64,000 nt of DNA. It comes from Alistipes sp. (GTDB lineage: Bacteria; Bacteroidota; Bacteroidia; Bacteroidales; Rikenellaceae). The position numbers and the translations under genes are program-made. Under the pieces are notes generated by a model. The model was not told the origin of the DNA. It saw nothing but the letters and a program-made list of their open reading frames with translations, and made no database searches. Location of the stretch: positions 179,456 to 243,455 of the forward strand of contig JAJQED010000041.1 of the NCBI GenBank assembly GCA_021201825.1, given 5' to 3'. This document shows positions 56,111 to 64,000 of the stretch, in pieces; the first letter of the stretch is position 1, and every line of letters begins with the position of its first letter.

Positions 56111-56281
56111 GAAGCAAATATATCGGAAAAAATTTATTCCAGCGTTTAGAAGTCCCGGTGGGAGTTGTTTCCCAAATAATTAAACCTGTCTTATCGCCTG
56201 TCGGCCGGTCGGATAAGCCGGTTAGACCAGAAAATGTAGCATAAAGTAGTGCCGTCAGTCCGGAAAAGGGATAAAATATGT

Positions 56282-56289
56282 TATCTTTG
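56282..56289 (+). promoter_or_regulatory. -7 box for the structured RNA
   Basis: TATCTTTG is identical to the rpmE2 -7 box and places the start near 56296. No clear -33 element is visible. Confidence 0.55.
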
Positions 56290-56295
56290 CCGAAG

Positions 56296-56519
56296 TTTAG
56301 CCCCGTATAAGGAAACAAAACATATTTAGAAGGCAAGCAGCTTTTTTACCTCGTCACGAACAGGCGCCATTCAGAAATGGAGTTCAACCCGGTAGAAAGT
56401 TGTCAGCCCTCGGTGTGTCCCGGCATTTTATCGTCGGGGCATTTTGGGCGCTGTACAACATTCCGGGTTAATGGTAACGCCTACCAGTGATGAGGAGTGT
56501 GTATTAGCGCCCTCTTTTT
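56296..56519 (+). ncRNA. Candidate structured small RNA (rod-like, 6S-like)
   Basis: No protein fits here. The plus-strand RNA folds into a long interrupted rod: CCTCGTCAC (56349-56357) with GTGATGAGG (56487-56495); AGGCG (56362) with CGCCT (56478); CCATT (56367) with AATGG (56470); AACCCGG (56386) with CCGGGTT (56463); GTTGT and CAGC (56399-56407) with GCTG and ACAAC (56450-56459). It starts after a -7 box and ends in a T-run (56514-56519). GCGCCC (56507-56512) could instead pair with GGGCGC (56446-56451). Shape and size are like 6S RNA, but a leader of the next gene is possible. Confidence 0.55.
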
Positions 56520-56554
56520 ATTGTGAAAAGGGGGACGCGTAAACCCCTTTAGTT

Positions 56555-57169
56555 ATGTCCAAGATTATCCCTACGCCGTGGGAGCGCATCGAACAGGTAA
56601 TGCAGGAACACGGCATCAGGAAAATGAGCGATCTCGCCCGCCGCATCGGGATGACCCGTGCCGAGACCATCTTCCAGATCAAAAAAGGTAAGATCAATAT
56701 CAGCCTGCCGCTTGCGGCCCGTATCGCCGAGGCGTTCCCGGGTGTGGACGAGGGCTTCCTGTTGACGGGTAAACGCTCACCCGGCGCCGCCCAGCAAATT
56801 CCGTATTACATAAACGACCCGGTTGTGCGTTACCGCAAAAATGCCCCGCCGGACAACTATCTGGCAATGCCCTATAGCGGCGTCCGGCCCATCTCTTTCG
56901 CCACGGTAAACAACGAACCCGAACCGATCAAAGGGGCGCTTGTAAATTCGGTGGTGATCGTAGAAGAAATTTCGGGCGACGAGCTGATAGAAGACAGGCC
57001 GTATCTTATCGAAACCGCCGAGGCACTTATAATACGGTTTATCGGGCAGGACCCGGATAAAAGCCGGTACCGCGCATATTCGGACAACAACTCAAAAAAG
57101 CCGTTCATAATAAGGGCCTCGGATATCAGGTCTTTGTTTGCCCTGCGGTATATACTGAACATATATTAA
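56555..57169 (+). CDS. XRE/S24-like transcriptional regulator, probably without peptidase activity
   Basis: 204 residues. N-terminal HTH (WERIEQVMQEHGIRKMSDLARRIGM then a recognition helix in RAETIFQIKKG), and a C-terminal domain laid out like S24 peptidase-linked repressors (LVNSVVIVEEISGDELIEDRPYLIET). The serine of the usual GDSM motif is not recognisable, so self-cleavage is unlikely. A hairpin AAAGGGG/CCCCTTT (56527-56550) sits just before the ATG, over the ribosome-binding region. It follows the structured RNA. Confidence 0.78.
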   Translation: MSKIIPTPWERIEQVMQEHGIRKMSDLARRIGMTRAETIFQIKKGKINISLPLAARIAEAFPGVDEGFLLTGKRSPGAAQQIPYYINDPVVRYRKNAPPDNYLAMPYSGVRPISFATVNNEPEPIKGALVNSVVIVEEISGDELIEDRPYLIETAEALIIRFIGQDPDKSRYRAYSDNNSKKPFIIRASDIRSLFALRYILNIY

Positions 57170-57200
57170 ACACCGGCCCCGGAAGAAAGCAGTAATATAG

Positions 57201-58292
57201 CTAACCGCTTATAAGGCCGGCGATAAAATCTGTCATTCGCCCAGTATGCTCCTCGATACTTTGCAGGAGTTTGAACTGCGCCCGGGCCCGCACAAGATTA
57301 TGCTCCGGGTATTCGATCTTATAATAAGTGTCGCCGTTGATATAGTCCGCAAGGAACCGCACGGTTTGCATATAGGCGAACCGGGCCGCCGCATACGGTA
57401 GGTTCCCGATCTCTGCGGGAGTCAGGAAACCGCCGGCGCCTTTGAGGTAACCCGTCGTGAAAGCCTCGAATATCGGCCAGTTTAAGCCCACCCGGTCGAG
57501 GTCCGGGTCATCCTCCGCTCCGGTATTGGCCGCCGTACGCATAAAATCCCCGTAGTCCGAGAAGACAAAACCGGGCATTACCGTGTCGAGGTCGATAACG
57601 CACAGAACCTCTCCCGTATCGCTATCGAACAGCATGTTGTTGACTTTGGTGTCGCAGTGGCAGATACGCTTTGGTAGTAACCCATCCCGGTGCAGCCGTT
57701 CCGCTTTGCACATCTCGGTGGCCCGTTCTTCGAGTTGTTCCACAAGGGCGGCCACCTGTGCGAGCCGTCCCACCCGGTCTGCTGTTAGCGCTTCGCGTAA
57801 TTGCTCCAGCCGGAACTCCATATTGTGGAAGTCCGGGATCGTCTCGCCCAACTCGAAAGGCAGGTCGGAAAGCAACTCCTCGAATCGGCCGAAAGCCTCG
57901 CCCGCAAGCCGGGAATTTGCGGGTGTAACCGCTTCATAGGATACCGACCGGGGAATGAATTTCATTACCCGCCAGTAGTTTTCCCCGTCATAGTAGCAGC
58001 TTCCCCCGTCGGCCGTAGTGATAAATTCAAGGACTTTGCGATCGATATCCTGCTCGCCGCATTCGGTAAGTTTACGGCGGATATGGGCGGTAACGGCCAA
58101 AATGTTCCGCTGCAGCATATCCACATTCCGGAATATGGCATGATTTATCCGTTGCAGCAAATAATCCGGTTTCCCGGGCACCGCGTTGACTATACGGTAC
58201 GAGTCGTTTATCAACCCGTTGCCGAAAGGGATTATGTCATGGACATGCCCGTCCAGGCGAAATTGCCCCGCTATTTCTTTCAGGTTATGCAT
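57201..58292 (-). CDS. NahK-like N-acetylhexosamine/APH-family sugar kinase
   Basis: 363 residues of the aminoglycoside-phosphotransferase fold. Catalytic loop HCDTKVNN (with the base D) and metal loop VIDLDTVMPGFVFSDYGD match, from memory, N-acetylhexosamine 1-kinases of the bifidobacterial NahK type, which phosphorylate the anomeric carbon of GalNAc or GlcNAc. It starts inside the stop codon of the GH109 gene (TGATG), so the two are translationally coupled. A kinase for the sugar released by GH109 is the best reading; another small substrate cannot be excluded. Confidence 0.8.
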   Translation of the reverse strand: MHNLKEIAGQFRLDGHVHDIIPFGNGLINDSYRIVNAVPGKPDYLLQRINHAIFRNVDMLQRNILAVTAHIRRKLTECGEQDIDRKVLEFITTADGGSCYYDGENYWRVMKFIPRSVSYEAVTPANSRLAGEAFGRFEELLSDLPFELGETIPDFHNMEFRLEQLREALTADRVGRLAQVAALVEQLEERATEMCKAERLHRDGLLPKRICHCDTKVNNMLFDSDTGEVLCVIDLDTVMPGFVFSDYGDFMRTAANTGAEDDPDLDRVGLNWPIFEAFTTGYLKGAGGFLTPAEIGNLPYAAARFAYMQTVRFLADYINGDTYYKIEYPEHNLVRARAQFKLLQSIEEHTGRMTDFIAGLISG

Positions 58293-59722
58293 CAGTCAGC
58301 GTACGCGAAGGAGAATCCGTCGACATTGTTCCATGCTCCCCGGGTAAAATCCGGGACTTCCACCGGCCGGCCGTTATTGGTGGCCGACAATTCGGTCAGC
58401 TCCACAAGAGCGGACCATTCGGCCGCATCGTAAACGTCCTGGTCCAGCGGCAGGCCGTTTTGCAGGCAGTAAACCAACCTGTAATCCATGATGAAGTCCA
58501 TTCCACCGTGGCCGCCTACCCTCTGTGCAAGGTCCCTTATCTCAGTGACGAAAGGGAATTCGTAAGCTTTCAAAAGCGAGTCCATCGCCGGCTTAGACAA
58601 GGGGTAATGCGCGTCGGGCTCCAGGGCTATCTGTTGGGCCGGGTATTTCTGTGCAAACCCTTTGGTGCCGCTTACCAGGTGTATGCGGCTGTAGGGGCGG
58701 GGGCTGACAACGTCGTGCTGGATCATTATGGTGCGTCCCCGCTCGGTCTTTATCAGGGTGGTGTTCATGTCACCCATCCGGTAGCCCTCCCGGGCCTCTT
58801 GCGAGTCCGAACCGAACCGGGCGGAGGCATATTCCTCCATTCCTTTCGGAGCGCTCGAAACCGAAACGAGGTAGTTCATTTTATCTCCCCGGTGCATATC
58901 CAGTATCTGGCAAACAGGTCCCAGACCGTGGGTCGGGTAGGGGTTTCCCTCGTGCCGGGACTGGTATTGAAGTCTCCAGCGGTCCCAGTATCCGGACAGG
59001 CCGGGAATCTCCCCCTCACCCTCTCCGGGCATGTAAGAGGAATTCGCCGACAGTCGGTCGTTATAGTTAAGGGACCGCAGGTCGTGGATATAAGCCCCTT
59101 CCACATGCACGATCTCCCCGAACAGCCCTTGCTGGGCCATATTCAGTGTCGCCAGTTCGAAGAAGTCGTAACAGCAGTTTTCGAGCATCATACAGTGGCG
59201 GCGGGTCTTCTCGGAGGTATCCACCAGCTTCCAGCACTCTTCGATCGATACTGCCGCCGGCACCTCCACCGCGACGTGTTTTCCTTGCTGCATGGCATAC
59301 ACCGCCATGGGTGTATGGGCCAGCCAGTCGGTGCATATATAGACAAGGTCCAGGTCGTCCCGCCGGCACAACTCCTGCCAGGCATCTTCGCTGCCCGTAT
59401 AGACATCGGCGGCAGGCCAGCCGTGGGCCTCCATCCATTGCCGTGCCCGTTCGATATTGTAGTCCTCAAGGTCGCACAGGGCCCTTATCTCCACACCCTC
59501 GATGTTCATGAAACGCTGTACGCCACCTATGCCGCGCATTCCCAACCCGATGAATCCTACCCGGACAACGGGTATCGGGTCGGCCGCGTACCGCAGCATA
59601 TCCTGCTGCCCGGGAGCGCGGTCGGGAACAGGCAAACGCAAAATCCCGTCCGCCTTGTCGGGTGAACAACCGGCAATGGCAATTATGGTCAGGAGTGCAA
59701 AGGCGGAAAATAATTTCTTCAT
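58292..59722 (-). CDS. GH109-type alpha-N-acetylgalactosaminidase (Gfo/Idh/MocA fold)
   Basis: 476 residues with a lipoprotein signal (lipobox IAGC). The NAD-binding Rossmann part shows VRVGFIGLGMRGIGG; then EVPAAVSIEECW and HCMMLENCCYDFFELATLNMAQQGLFGEI, and GGHGGMDF. These fit GH109, which cleaves alpha-GalNAc using bound NAD+. Plain sugar dehydrogenases of the same fold are an alternative. The gene is third in the operon DUF4434 - MFS - GH109 - kinase. Confidence 0.85.
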   Translation of the reverse strand: MKKLFSAFALLTIIAIAGCSPDKADGILRLPVPDRAPGQQDMLRYAADPIPVVRVGFIGLGMRGIGGVQRFMNIEGVEIRALCDLEDYNIERARQWMEAHGWPAADVYTGSEDAWQELCRRDDLDLVYICTDWLAHTPMAVYAMQQGKHVAVEVPAAVSIEECWKLVDTSEKTRRHCMMLENCCYDFFELATLNMAQQGLFGEIVHVEGAYIHDLRSLNYNDRLSANSSYMPGEGEGEIPGLSGYWDRWRLQYQSRHEGNPYPTHGLGPVCQILDMHRGDKMNYLVSVSSAPKGMEEYASARFGSDSQEAREGYRMGDMNTTLIKTERGRTIMIQHDVVSPRPYSRIHLVSGTKGFAQKYPAQQIALEPDAHYPLSKPAMDSLLKAYEFPFVTEIRDLAQRVGGHGGMDFIMDYRLVYCLQNGLPLDQDVYDAAEWSALVELTELSATNNGRPVEVPDFTRGAWNNVDGFSFAYAD

Positions 59723-59740
59723 GCTCTTGAGGGTTGTAGT

Positions 59741-61141
59741 TTATTTGTCCCAGAACCGTTCGATCTCCTCGAGGCTTTTGCCGGTGGTCTCCGGGATAAG
59801 CTTCCAGACGATCAGCATATATGGTATGCACATCACTGCAAACAACGCGAACGTCCCGGCAGGCGTGAGCGTATCGAGCATCACGGGAGTAAGCTGCCCG
59901 ATAAGGTATGTCCCTATCCACAGCGAAAAACCGGCAATGGACATGGCCATACCCCTTACTTTGATCGGGTACATTTCAGATAAAAGTACAAAAATTACCG
60001 CACTGATCGAAATAGCCTGGCAGAAGATATAGAACAGGAAGAACACCAACAACCAAACAGGCGGGATGCCCAGGCTCTCTCCTTTCAGGAAATAGAACGA
60101 TATAAGCAAAAGCCCCGCTATCATGCCTGACACTCCCCAGTATACCAGTTTCTTACGGCCCACATTGTCTATTATGGTCACGGCGATTACGGTCGTCAGG
60201 AAATTTACAAGCCCCACCAGGGTCTGGTTCAGCAGGGAACTGCTTTCGGAAAGGCCGCTGCTCTCGAATATGGACGGTCCGTAATAGAGCACCGCGTTCA
60301 CACCCATGAACTGCCCGAGTATGGCAATGGCCGCCCCGATCAACACCGCTTTAGCGATGCCCGGTTTGAGCAATATGCGCCAGTTCGCCTTAACCTCCGA
60401 GCCTATAACTTCCCGGGTAGCCTCTATCTCGCCTGAAGCCTTGGCCGGCGAATTGTAAATTCGGTTCATTATTGCCAGCGAGCGGTCTCCCCGGCCTTTC
60501 AGCAGGAGCCAGCGCGGACTTTCGGGGATGAAGAAAATGAGCAGCAGGAACAGCAGTGCGGGGATTGTCTCCATGCCGAGCATGGCCCGCCAAACTTCGC
60601 TGTGGAATATAAGTTTTATGGTCGGCGCGGCAATATCCGCCGAAGAACCTACGGAATAATTCAGCAGTCCGTAATTGGCAAAGTACGCTCCCAGGAAACC
60701 AACCGTAATAGCAAGCTGGTAAAGCAGGACGAGTGTCCCCCGGTACTTCGCCGCCGAGACCTCTGCGATATACAGAGGGGAGATTATCGATACGATCCCG
60801 ATCCCGATCCCGCCGATGATACGGAAGATAACCAGCCATGTGAAATCCGGCGAAAGTGCGCAGCCGGTCGCCGATGTCGTAAATAATACGGCCGCTATCA
60901 TCATGGTCTTTTTGCGCCCGATATAATCGCCAAGAGCGCCCGAAACCAGTACCCCGGAAATGGAGCCTATAAGTGCGCAACCGACATACCAGCCGGTCGA
61001 CATACTATCCAGGGAAAACTGGGTCCCCACATGGCTTATCGTGCCCGAAATTACGGCCGTGTCATACCCGAACAGGAAGCCGCCCAGAGCCGCCACGACA
61101 GAAAGGAAAACAAGGTAATTCCAGTTTATTTCGTTTTTCAT
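59741..61141 (-). CDS. Sugar-porter-family MFS transporter
   Basis: 466 residues with twelve hydrophobic segments. Sugar-porter signatures are all present: GYDTAVISGTI, GGIGIGIVSIISPLYIAE, PESPRWLL and the C-terminal PETTGKSLEEIERFW. It likely imports a free sugar by proton symport across the inner membrane. Its position between the DUF4434 and GH109 genes suggests the cargo is the sugar the operon releases, such as GalNAc. Confidence 0.92.
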   Translation of the reverse strand: MKNEINWNYLVFLSVVAALGGFLFGYDTAVISGTISHVGTQFSLDSMSTGWYVGCALIGSISGVLVSGALGDYIGRKKTMMIAAVLFTTSATGCALSPDFTWLVIFRIIGGIGIGIVSIISPLYIAEVSAAKYRGTLVLLYQLAITVGFLGAYFANYGLLNYSVGSSADIAAPTIKLIFHSEVWRAMLGMETIPALLFLLLIFFIPESPRWLLLKGRGDRSLAIMNRIYNSPAKASGEIEATREVIGSEVKANWRILLKPGIAKAVLIGAAIAILGQFMGVNAVLYYGPSIFESSGLSESSSLLNQTLVGLVNFLTTVIAVTIIDNVGRKKLVYWGVSGMIAGLLLISFYFLKGESLGIPPVWLLVFFLFYIFCQAISISAVIFVLLSEMYPIKVRGMAMSIAGFSLWIGTYLIGQLTPVMLDTLTPAGTFALFAVMCIPYMLIVWKLIPETTGKSLEEIERFWDK

Positions 61142-61149
61142 CAGCCCGA

Positions 61150-62253
61150 TTATTTAATTCCGAAATACTCTTTGTACCTGTCGTACAGGTGTCCGGCCTG
61201 CAGGTAAGCCGACTGCGGACTCATAAAGTGGGAGAACTCGAACGTGATGGCCTTGTCGTAGCCGCACCTTGCCGCAGCCTCGAGCTTCATGCGGAGTTTG
61301 TCGAACTTTATCGGCAGGAACTTTATGGGCATGTCCCGGTCGAACGACTCGGCATTGGTCCAGCACTGGATGCCGTATTTATCCGCGAGCTTTTTATTTA
61401 CAGAGAAGAAAGCGTCCAGCTCGTCATAATCTATATGTCCGTCCTGGAAAGCGCAGGCATCCACGACGTCCTTTATTCCGTCGAAAATCTCGTCCCATTC
61501 TTTTTCATGCTGCTGTATTGAGACCGCATCTTCACGGGTTATTTGGCCCGAAGCGGCGCTGACCGCCTTTTTACCGTCTATCCACGGGGATATGAACGTG
61601 GGTAACCCGCCGGAGACATCTTTGCATTGCTTACCCATGGCGTGGAAAGCCCCCATCTCCTTACCCGTACTGCGGCTTATCTCCCCGCTCAGATACCACC
61701 CCCCGAAACTGTCATAGCGGGAACCGTATTTATTCCAGACTTCTTCGATGACGTATTTGTTGCATTCCACTTCATGGTTCAGGTCACCGGTGTCCCAATA
61801 CTTCCCCGAATCGTACAGTCCGAACCAGAATTTCATCCCGTGCTTCTGAGCCAGTCGCAGGAACATATCCACCAGATCGACCGACGGCATATAGCAACCC
61901 TGTTTCCGAAGATATTCGGACGGAAAGGTAATGAATTTACGGTAACCCGACCGGATCATGATCACCGTATCGATACCGATGTTCTTCATATACCGGAAAT
62001 CCCGGTCCCACTCTTTTTCACCCCAGTTTTGGTGGGGAATATCGTGGGAGATCTCATCGATAAACGTGCCGCTGATCCTCAGTTCCTGTGCCGGGGGCAC
62101 GATCAGGTTCCCGCCGCGACCGGCCGGTTCGGGCGAAAAGTTATCGGAACCGGAAGTAGCGGCAGATGCGGATAAAATGGATGGGGCCACCAGGGCGGAG
62201 GCGCCGGTAAGCGCGGCTTTCTTCAGGAATTCCCTGCGGTTGGTCTTTTTCAT
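61150..62253 (-). CDS. Tat-exported DUF4434-type TIM-barrel protein
   Basis: 367 residues. The N-terminus has a twin-arginine signal (NRREFLKKAALTGA, then SALVAPSILSASA). The rest matches, from memory, the DUF4434 family, glycosidase-like barrels: SGTFIDEISHDIPHQNW, MIRSGYRKFITFPSEYL, GGWYLSGEISR, ECNKYVIEEVW. E in WYLSGEIS and E in WTNAESF are candidate catalytic acids; this is inference. First gene of the operon, 8 bases before the MFS gene. The reaction is unknown. Confidence 0.8.
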   Translation of the reverse strand: MKKTNRREFLKKAALTGASALVAPSILSASAATSGSDNFSPEPAGRGGNLIVPPAQELRISGTFIDEISHDIPHQNWGEKEWDRDFRYMKNIGIDTVIMIRSGYRKFITFPSEYLRKQGCYMPSVDLVDMFLRLAQKHGMKFWFGLYDSGKYWDTGDLNHEVECNKYVIEEVWNKYGSRYDSFGGWYLSGEISRSTGKEMGAFHAMGKQCKDVSGGLPTFISPWIDGKKAVSAASGQITREDAVSIQQHEKEWDEIFDGIKDVVDACAFQDGHIDYDELDAFFSVNKKLADKYGIQCWTNAESFDRDMPIKFLPIKFDKLRMKLEAAARCGYDKAITFEFSHFMSPQSAYLQAGHLYDRYKEYFGIK

Positions 62254-62413
62254 ATATTCAAGTTTGTCGGTTCTTAGATCTGGCGGTAACCGGCGGGCCC
62301 TCCCGGTAAGGGTTCACGTAAGCCCGGAATAATTACCGGATGCTGAAGTTACGAATTTAAATATTTTTTATTATCCGTCAAATTATTAATAATACTTTTT
62401 ATTTAATAATAGT

Positions 62414-62421
62414 TACTTTTG
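62414..62421 (+). promoter_or_regulatory. -7 box of the SGNH gene in the divergent 62254-62465 gap
   Basis: TACTTTTG matches the consensus. The gap is AT-rich, with no clear promoter for the minus-strand operon. Confidence 0.45.
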
Positions 62422-62465
62422 TGTTATGTTTTATGAATAACATGTGACTTTTTATTCTATCGGTT

Positions 62466-63542
62466 ATGAAAAAACTTTTATCGGTTATTATTTTTGCATC
62501 CATTGCTGTAACATCCGGGGCGCAGGTTAAATATTACGATGCGGCAGAATTCCCGTTGTACGGGAAAGCATCGGATGCTATGGAGAACCGGTATGCCCGT
62601 CTGCCCGATTCACTGGAGCATATTTCCCGTCCTCCGCTCTGGACCCTGGGCCGCAATTCCGCCGGGCTGGCGGTCCGTTTCTCCTCCGACTCTCCCGTGA
62701 TCGCCGCACGTTGGACTAACCTATATAATAACCGTATGAACCACATGACCGACACTGGCGTAAAGGGGCTCGACCTCTATGTTATGGACGGGGATGAGTG
62801 GCGGTTCGTCAACAGTGCCCGTCCGTCTTTCGGACATGAGAGTGAGGCCGTGATAATATCAAACATGGAACCCCTCGAACGGGAATACATGCTGTATCTT
62901 CCCTTATATGACGGATTGGTATCGCTGGAGATCGGGATCGATTCCCTGTCGCATATCTCCCCGCCCAACATAAACTCTCCCGGACGGGAGAGACCGGTAG
63001 TATTTTACGGAACCAGCCTACTCCAGGGAGCCTGCGCCAGCCGGGCCGGAATGGCTTTTACAAATATCATATCCCGGCGGCTGGACCGGGAGGCCATTAA
63101 CCTCGGTTTCAGTGGTAACGCATTCCTCGATTACGAAATCGCACATCTTATGGCCACGGTGGATGCCGGCTGTTATGTCCTGGATTTTGTTCCAAATACC
63201 TCGGTGGAGCTGATACGGACCAACGCTCTGGAATTTTACCGTATTTTACGGGATGCCCGCCCGGGTATACCTATTATATTTATAGAGGACCCGATTTTCC
63301 CCCATTCGCGGTATGACAAAGCGATAGCCCATGAAATCAATTCGAAGAACGCCGCTATTAAAGAATTTTACGAGGGTCTTATTGCCGACGGGCAACGGGA
63401 TATTTATTACATCCCGTCCGATAACATGATCGGACATGACGCGGAGGCTACTATCGACGCCATTCATTTTACCGATGTCGGTATGCTGCGGTATGTCGAC
63501 CTGGTGTGCCCGGTGATCGAATCGGTCCTGGAATACCGATAG
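62466..63542 (+). CDS. SGNH/GDSL-family hydrolase with N-terminal beta-sandwich
   Basis: 358 residues, signal peptide ending SGA. A beta-sandwich part (about 20-175) precedes the SGNH domain: nucleophile S184 in GTSLLQGAC (GTS replaces GDS), block GFSGNAFLD, FVPNTS (the N block) and DAIHFTDVG with the catalytic D-H pair. Such enzymes deacetylate sugars (carbohydrate esterase-like). It is divergent from the GH109 operon, so it could remove acetyl groups from the same glycan. Confidence 0.85.
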   Translation: MKKLLSVIIFASIAVTSGAQVKYYDAAEFPLYGKASDAMENRYARLPDSLEHISRPPLWTLGRNSAGLAVRFSSDSPVIAARWTNLYNNRMNHMTDTGVKGLDLYVMDGDEWRFVNSARPSFGHESEAVIISNMEPLEREYMLYLPLYDGLVSLEIGIDSLSHISPPNINSPGRERPVVFYGTSLLQGACASRAGMAFTNIISRRLDREAINLGFSGNAFLDYEIAHLMATVDAGCYVLDFVPNTSVELIRTNALEFYRILRDARPGIPIIFIEDPIFPHSRYDKAIAHEINSKNAAIKEFYEGLIADGQRDIYYIPSDNMIGHDAEATIDAIHFTDVGMLRYVDLVCPVIESVLEYR

Positions 63543-64000
63543 TTGATAGTAAAATATTTTACTTTAGGTTTCGATCTGGTCTAAGCGGGGTTATGAAATA
63601 ACGTCTTTAACGCAAGTTGGAGTTAATTTATAAAATCTTTAACGCAAAATAAATATTAAATATATTTTGATTTAATAATTTTATTGTTATATTTACTGCC
63701 ACATAATAAATAAATTTACGTTACAGTTTGTATAACCCGACCTAAAACTAACTGAAATTCTATAGGTATTCAGGAACAACCGCCCGTGAAAACCCCGTAC
63801 GACATATCCGCGTATTCTTTCCCCGCTGTCGCCAGCAAACCGGCCTGCTTTGTGTGTTTCTATGGCATGAACTGGGTTGTCTATGCTAAAGTGTTGGTGT
63901 GCAGTGTATTGACGGGGGGGGGGGGGTAATTAAATTTTAATTTTTTTTAGTTAAAAAGGCAAAAAAAACCATCCCCCGTGCAATTGTCCCCCGCACCAGG
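63543..64000. promoter_or_regulatory. Non-coding right edge: palindrome, direct repeats, poly-G tract
   Basis: A 16-base perfect palindrome AGTAAAATATTTTACT (63548-63563) lies just after the SGNH stop. TCTTTAACGCAA occurs twice (63604-63615 and 63636-63647), 32 bases apart, about three helical turns. A run of 13 G (63914-63926) is followed by AT-rich sequence. No gene or full -7 box is seen (TATATTTA near 63689 has one mismatch). This is likely the regulatory region of a gene beyond the window. Confidence 0.5.

Noticed and set aside
56019..56336. 105-codon minus-strand frame across the XRE promoter and the structured RNA start
   Set aside because: Overlaps the real XRE gene in a different frame and crosses the promoter of the RNA; no protein features.
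58460..59665. 401-codon open frame opposite the GH109 gene
   Set aside because: Antisense to an intact GH109-like protein with clear NAD-binding motifs.
63600..63650. CRISPR-like repeat
   Set aside because: Only two copies of a 12-base repeat with 20 bases between; far too short for an array. Treated as a possible operator.
1..64000. Insertion sequences, integrases, toxin-antitoxin or defence genes
   Set aside because: No transposase, recombinase, restriction or CRISPR-associated motif was recognised; the tandem XRE genes lack a toxin partner.

Overview
The window reads as a chromosomal segment of a gut-type member of the Bacteroidales (Bacteroidota). Three things support this: two SusC/SusD glycan-uptake loci, a hybrid two-component regulator, and many promoters of the Bacteroidota form (TAnnTTTG at -7, with TTG or T-rich sequence about 20 bases upstream). 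Moderately high GC coding DNA and the mix of genes suggest Rikenellaceae/Alistipes-like, but I cannot prove the genus. No rRNA, insertion sequence, phage module or CRISPR array was seen.

Layout. 1-7531: a SusD (cut by the window edge)/SusC pair divergent from a GH78 alpha-L-rhamnosidase, so probably a rhamnose-glycan locus. 7.7-35 kb is mainly housekeeping: HAD phosphatase, a CAU tRNA, two exported proteins, ribosomal protein L31 type B, a broken acetyltransferase, ksgA, recQ, lptB-aroA-aroC, a biotin-dependent carboxylase/decarboxylase with a palindromic operator at its promoter, a membrane metallophosphoesterase, a deletion scar joining a HAD phosphatase to a sugar-phosphate transporter, a charged repeat lipoprotein, a DMT transporter and GNAT pair, a ferritin-like DUF892 protein with a basic tail, a compact threonine operon (thrA, apgM-like homoserine kinase candidate, thrC), a DUF5606 protein, fumC and a cation-chloride cotransporter. 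35-36.7 kb holds a PepSY membrane protein with a long RGD/E-rich insert.

36.8-53.8 kb is a polysaccharide utilisation locus: GH2 enzyme, hybrid two-component sensor, SusC, SusD, two SusE/F-like lipoproteins (the second carrying a duplicated unit) and two GH76 enzymes. The GH76 pair points to alpha-1,6-mannan. The sensor-SusC gap has direct repeats upstream of a weak promoter and a leader that can fold.

54-57.2 kb: LemA plus M48 protease, two tandem small XRE regulators, a strongly structured candidate small RNA (rod-like, 6S-like) with its own promoter and T-run, then an XRE/S24-like regulator. 57.2-62.3 kb: a tightly packed four-gene operon (Tat-exported DUF4434 protein, sugar-porter MFS, GH109 alpha-N-acetylgalactosaminidase, NahK-like anomeric kinase) that looks like an amino-sugar release, import and phosphorylation module, divergent from an SGNH esterase. 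The right edge is non-coding, with a palindrome, a 12-base direct repeat and a 13-G tract.

The most notable observations are the structured RNA at 56296-56519, the GH109/NahK-like/MFS/DUF4434 operon, the deletion fusion near 21390, the double-nonsense acetyltransferase and the duplicated SusE-like array.
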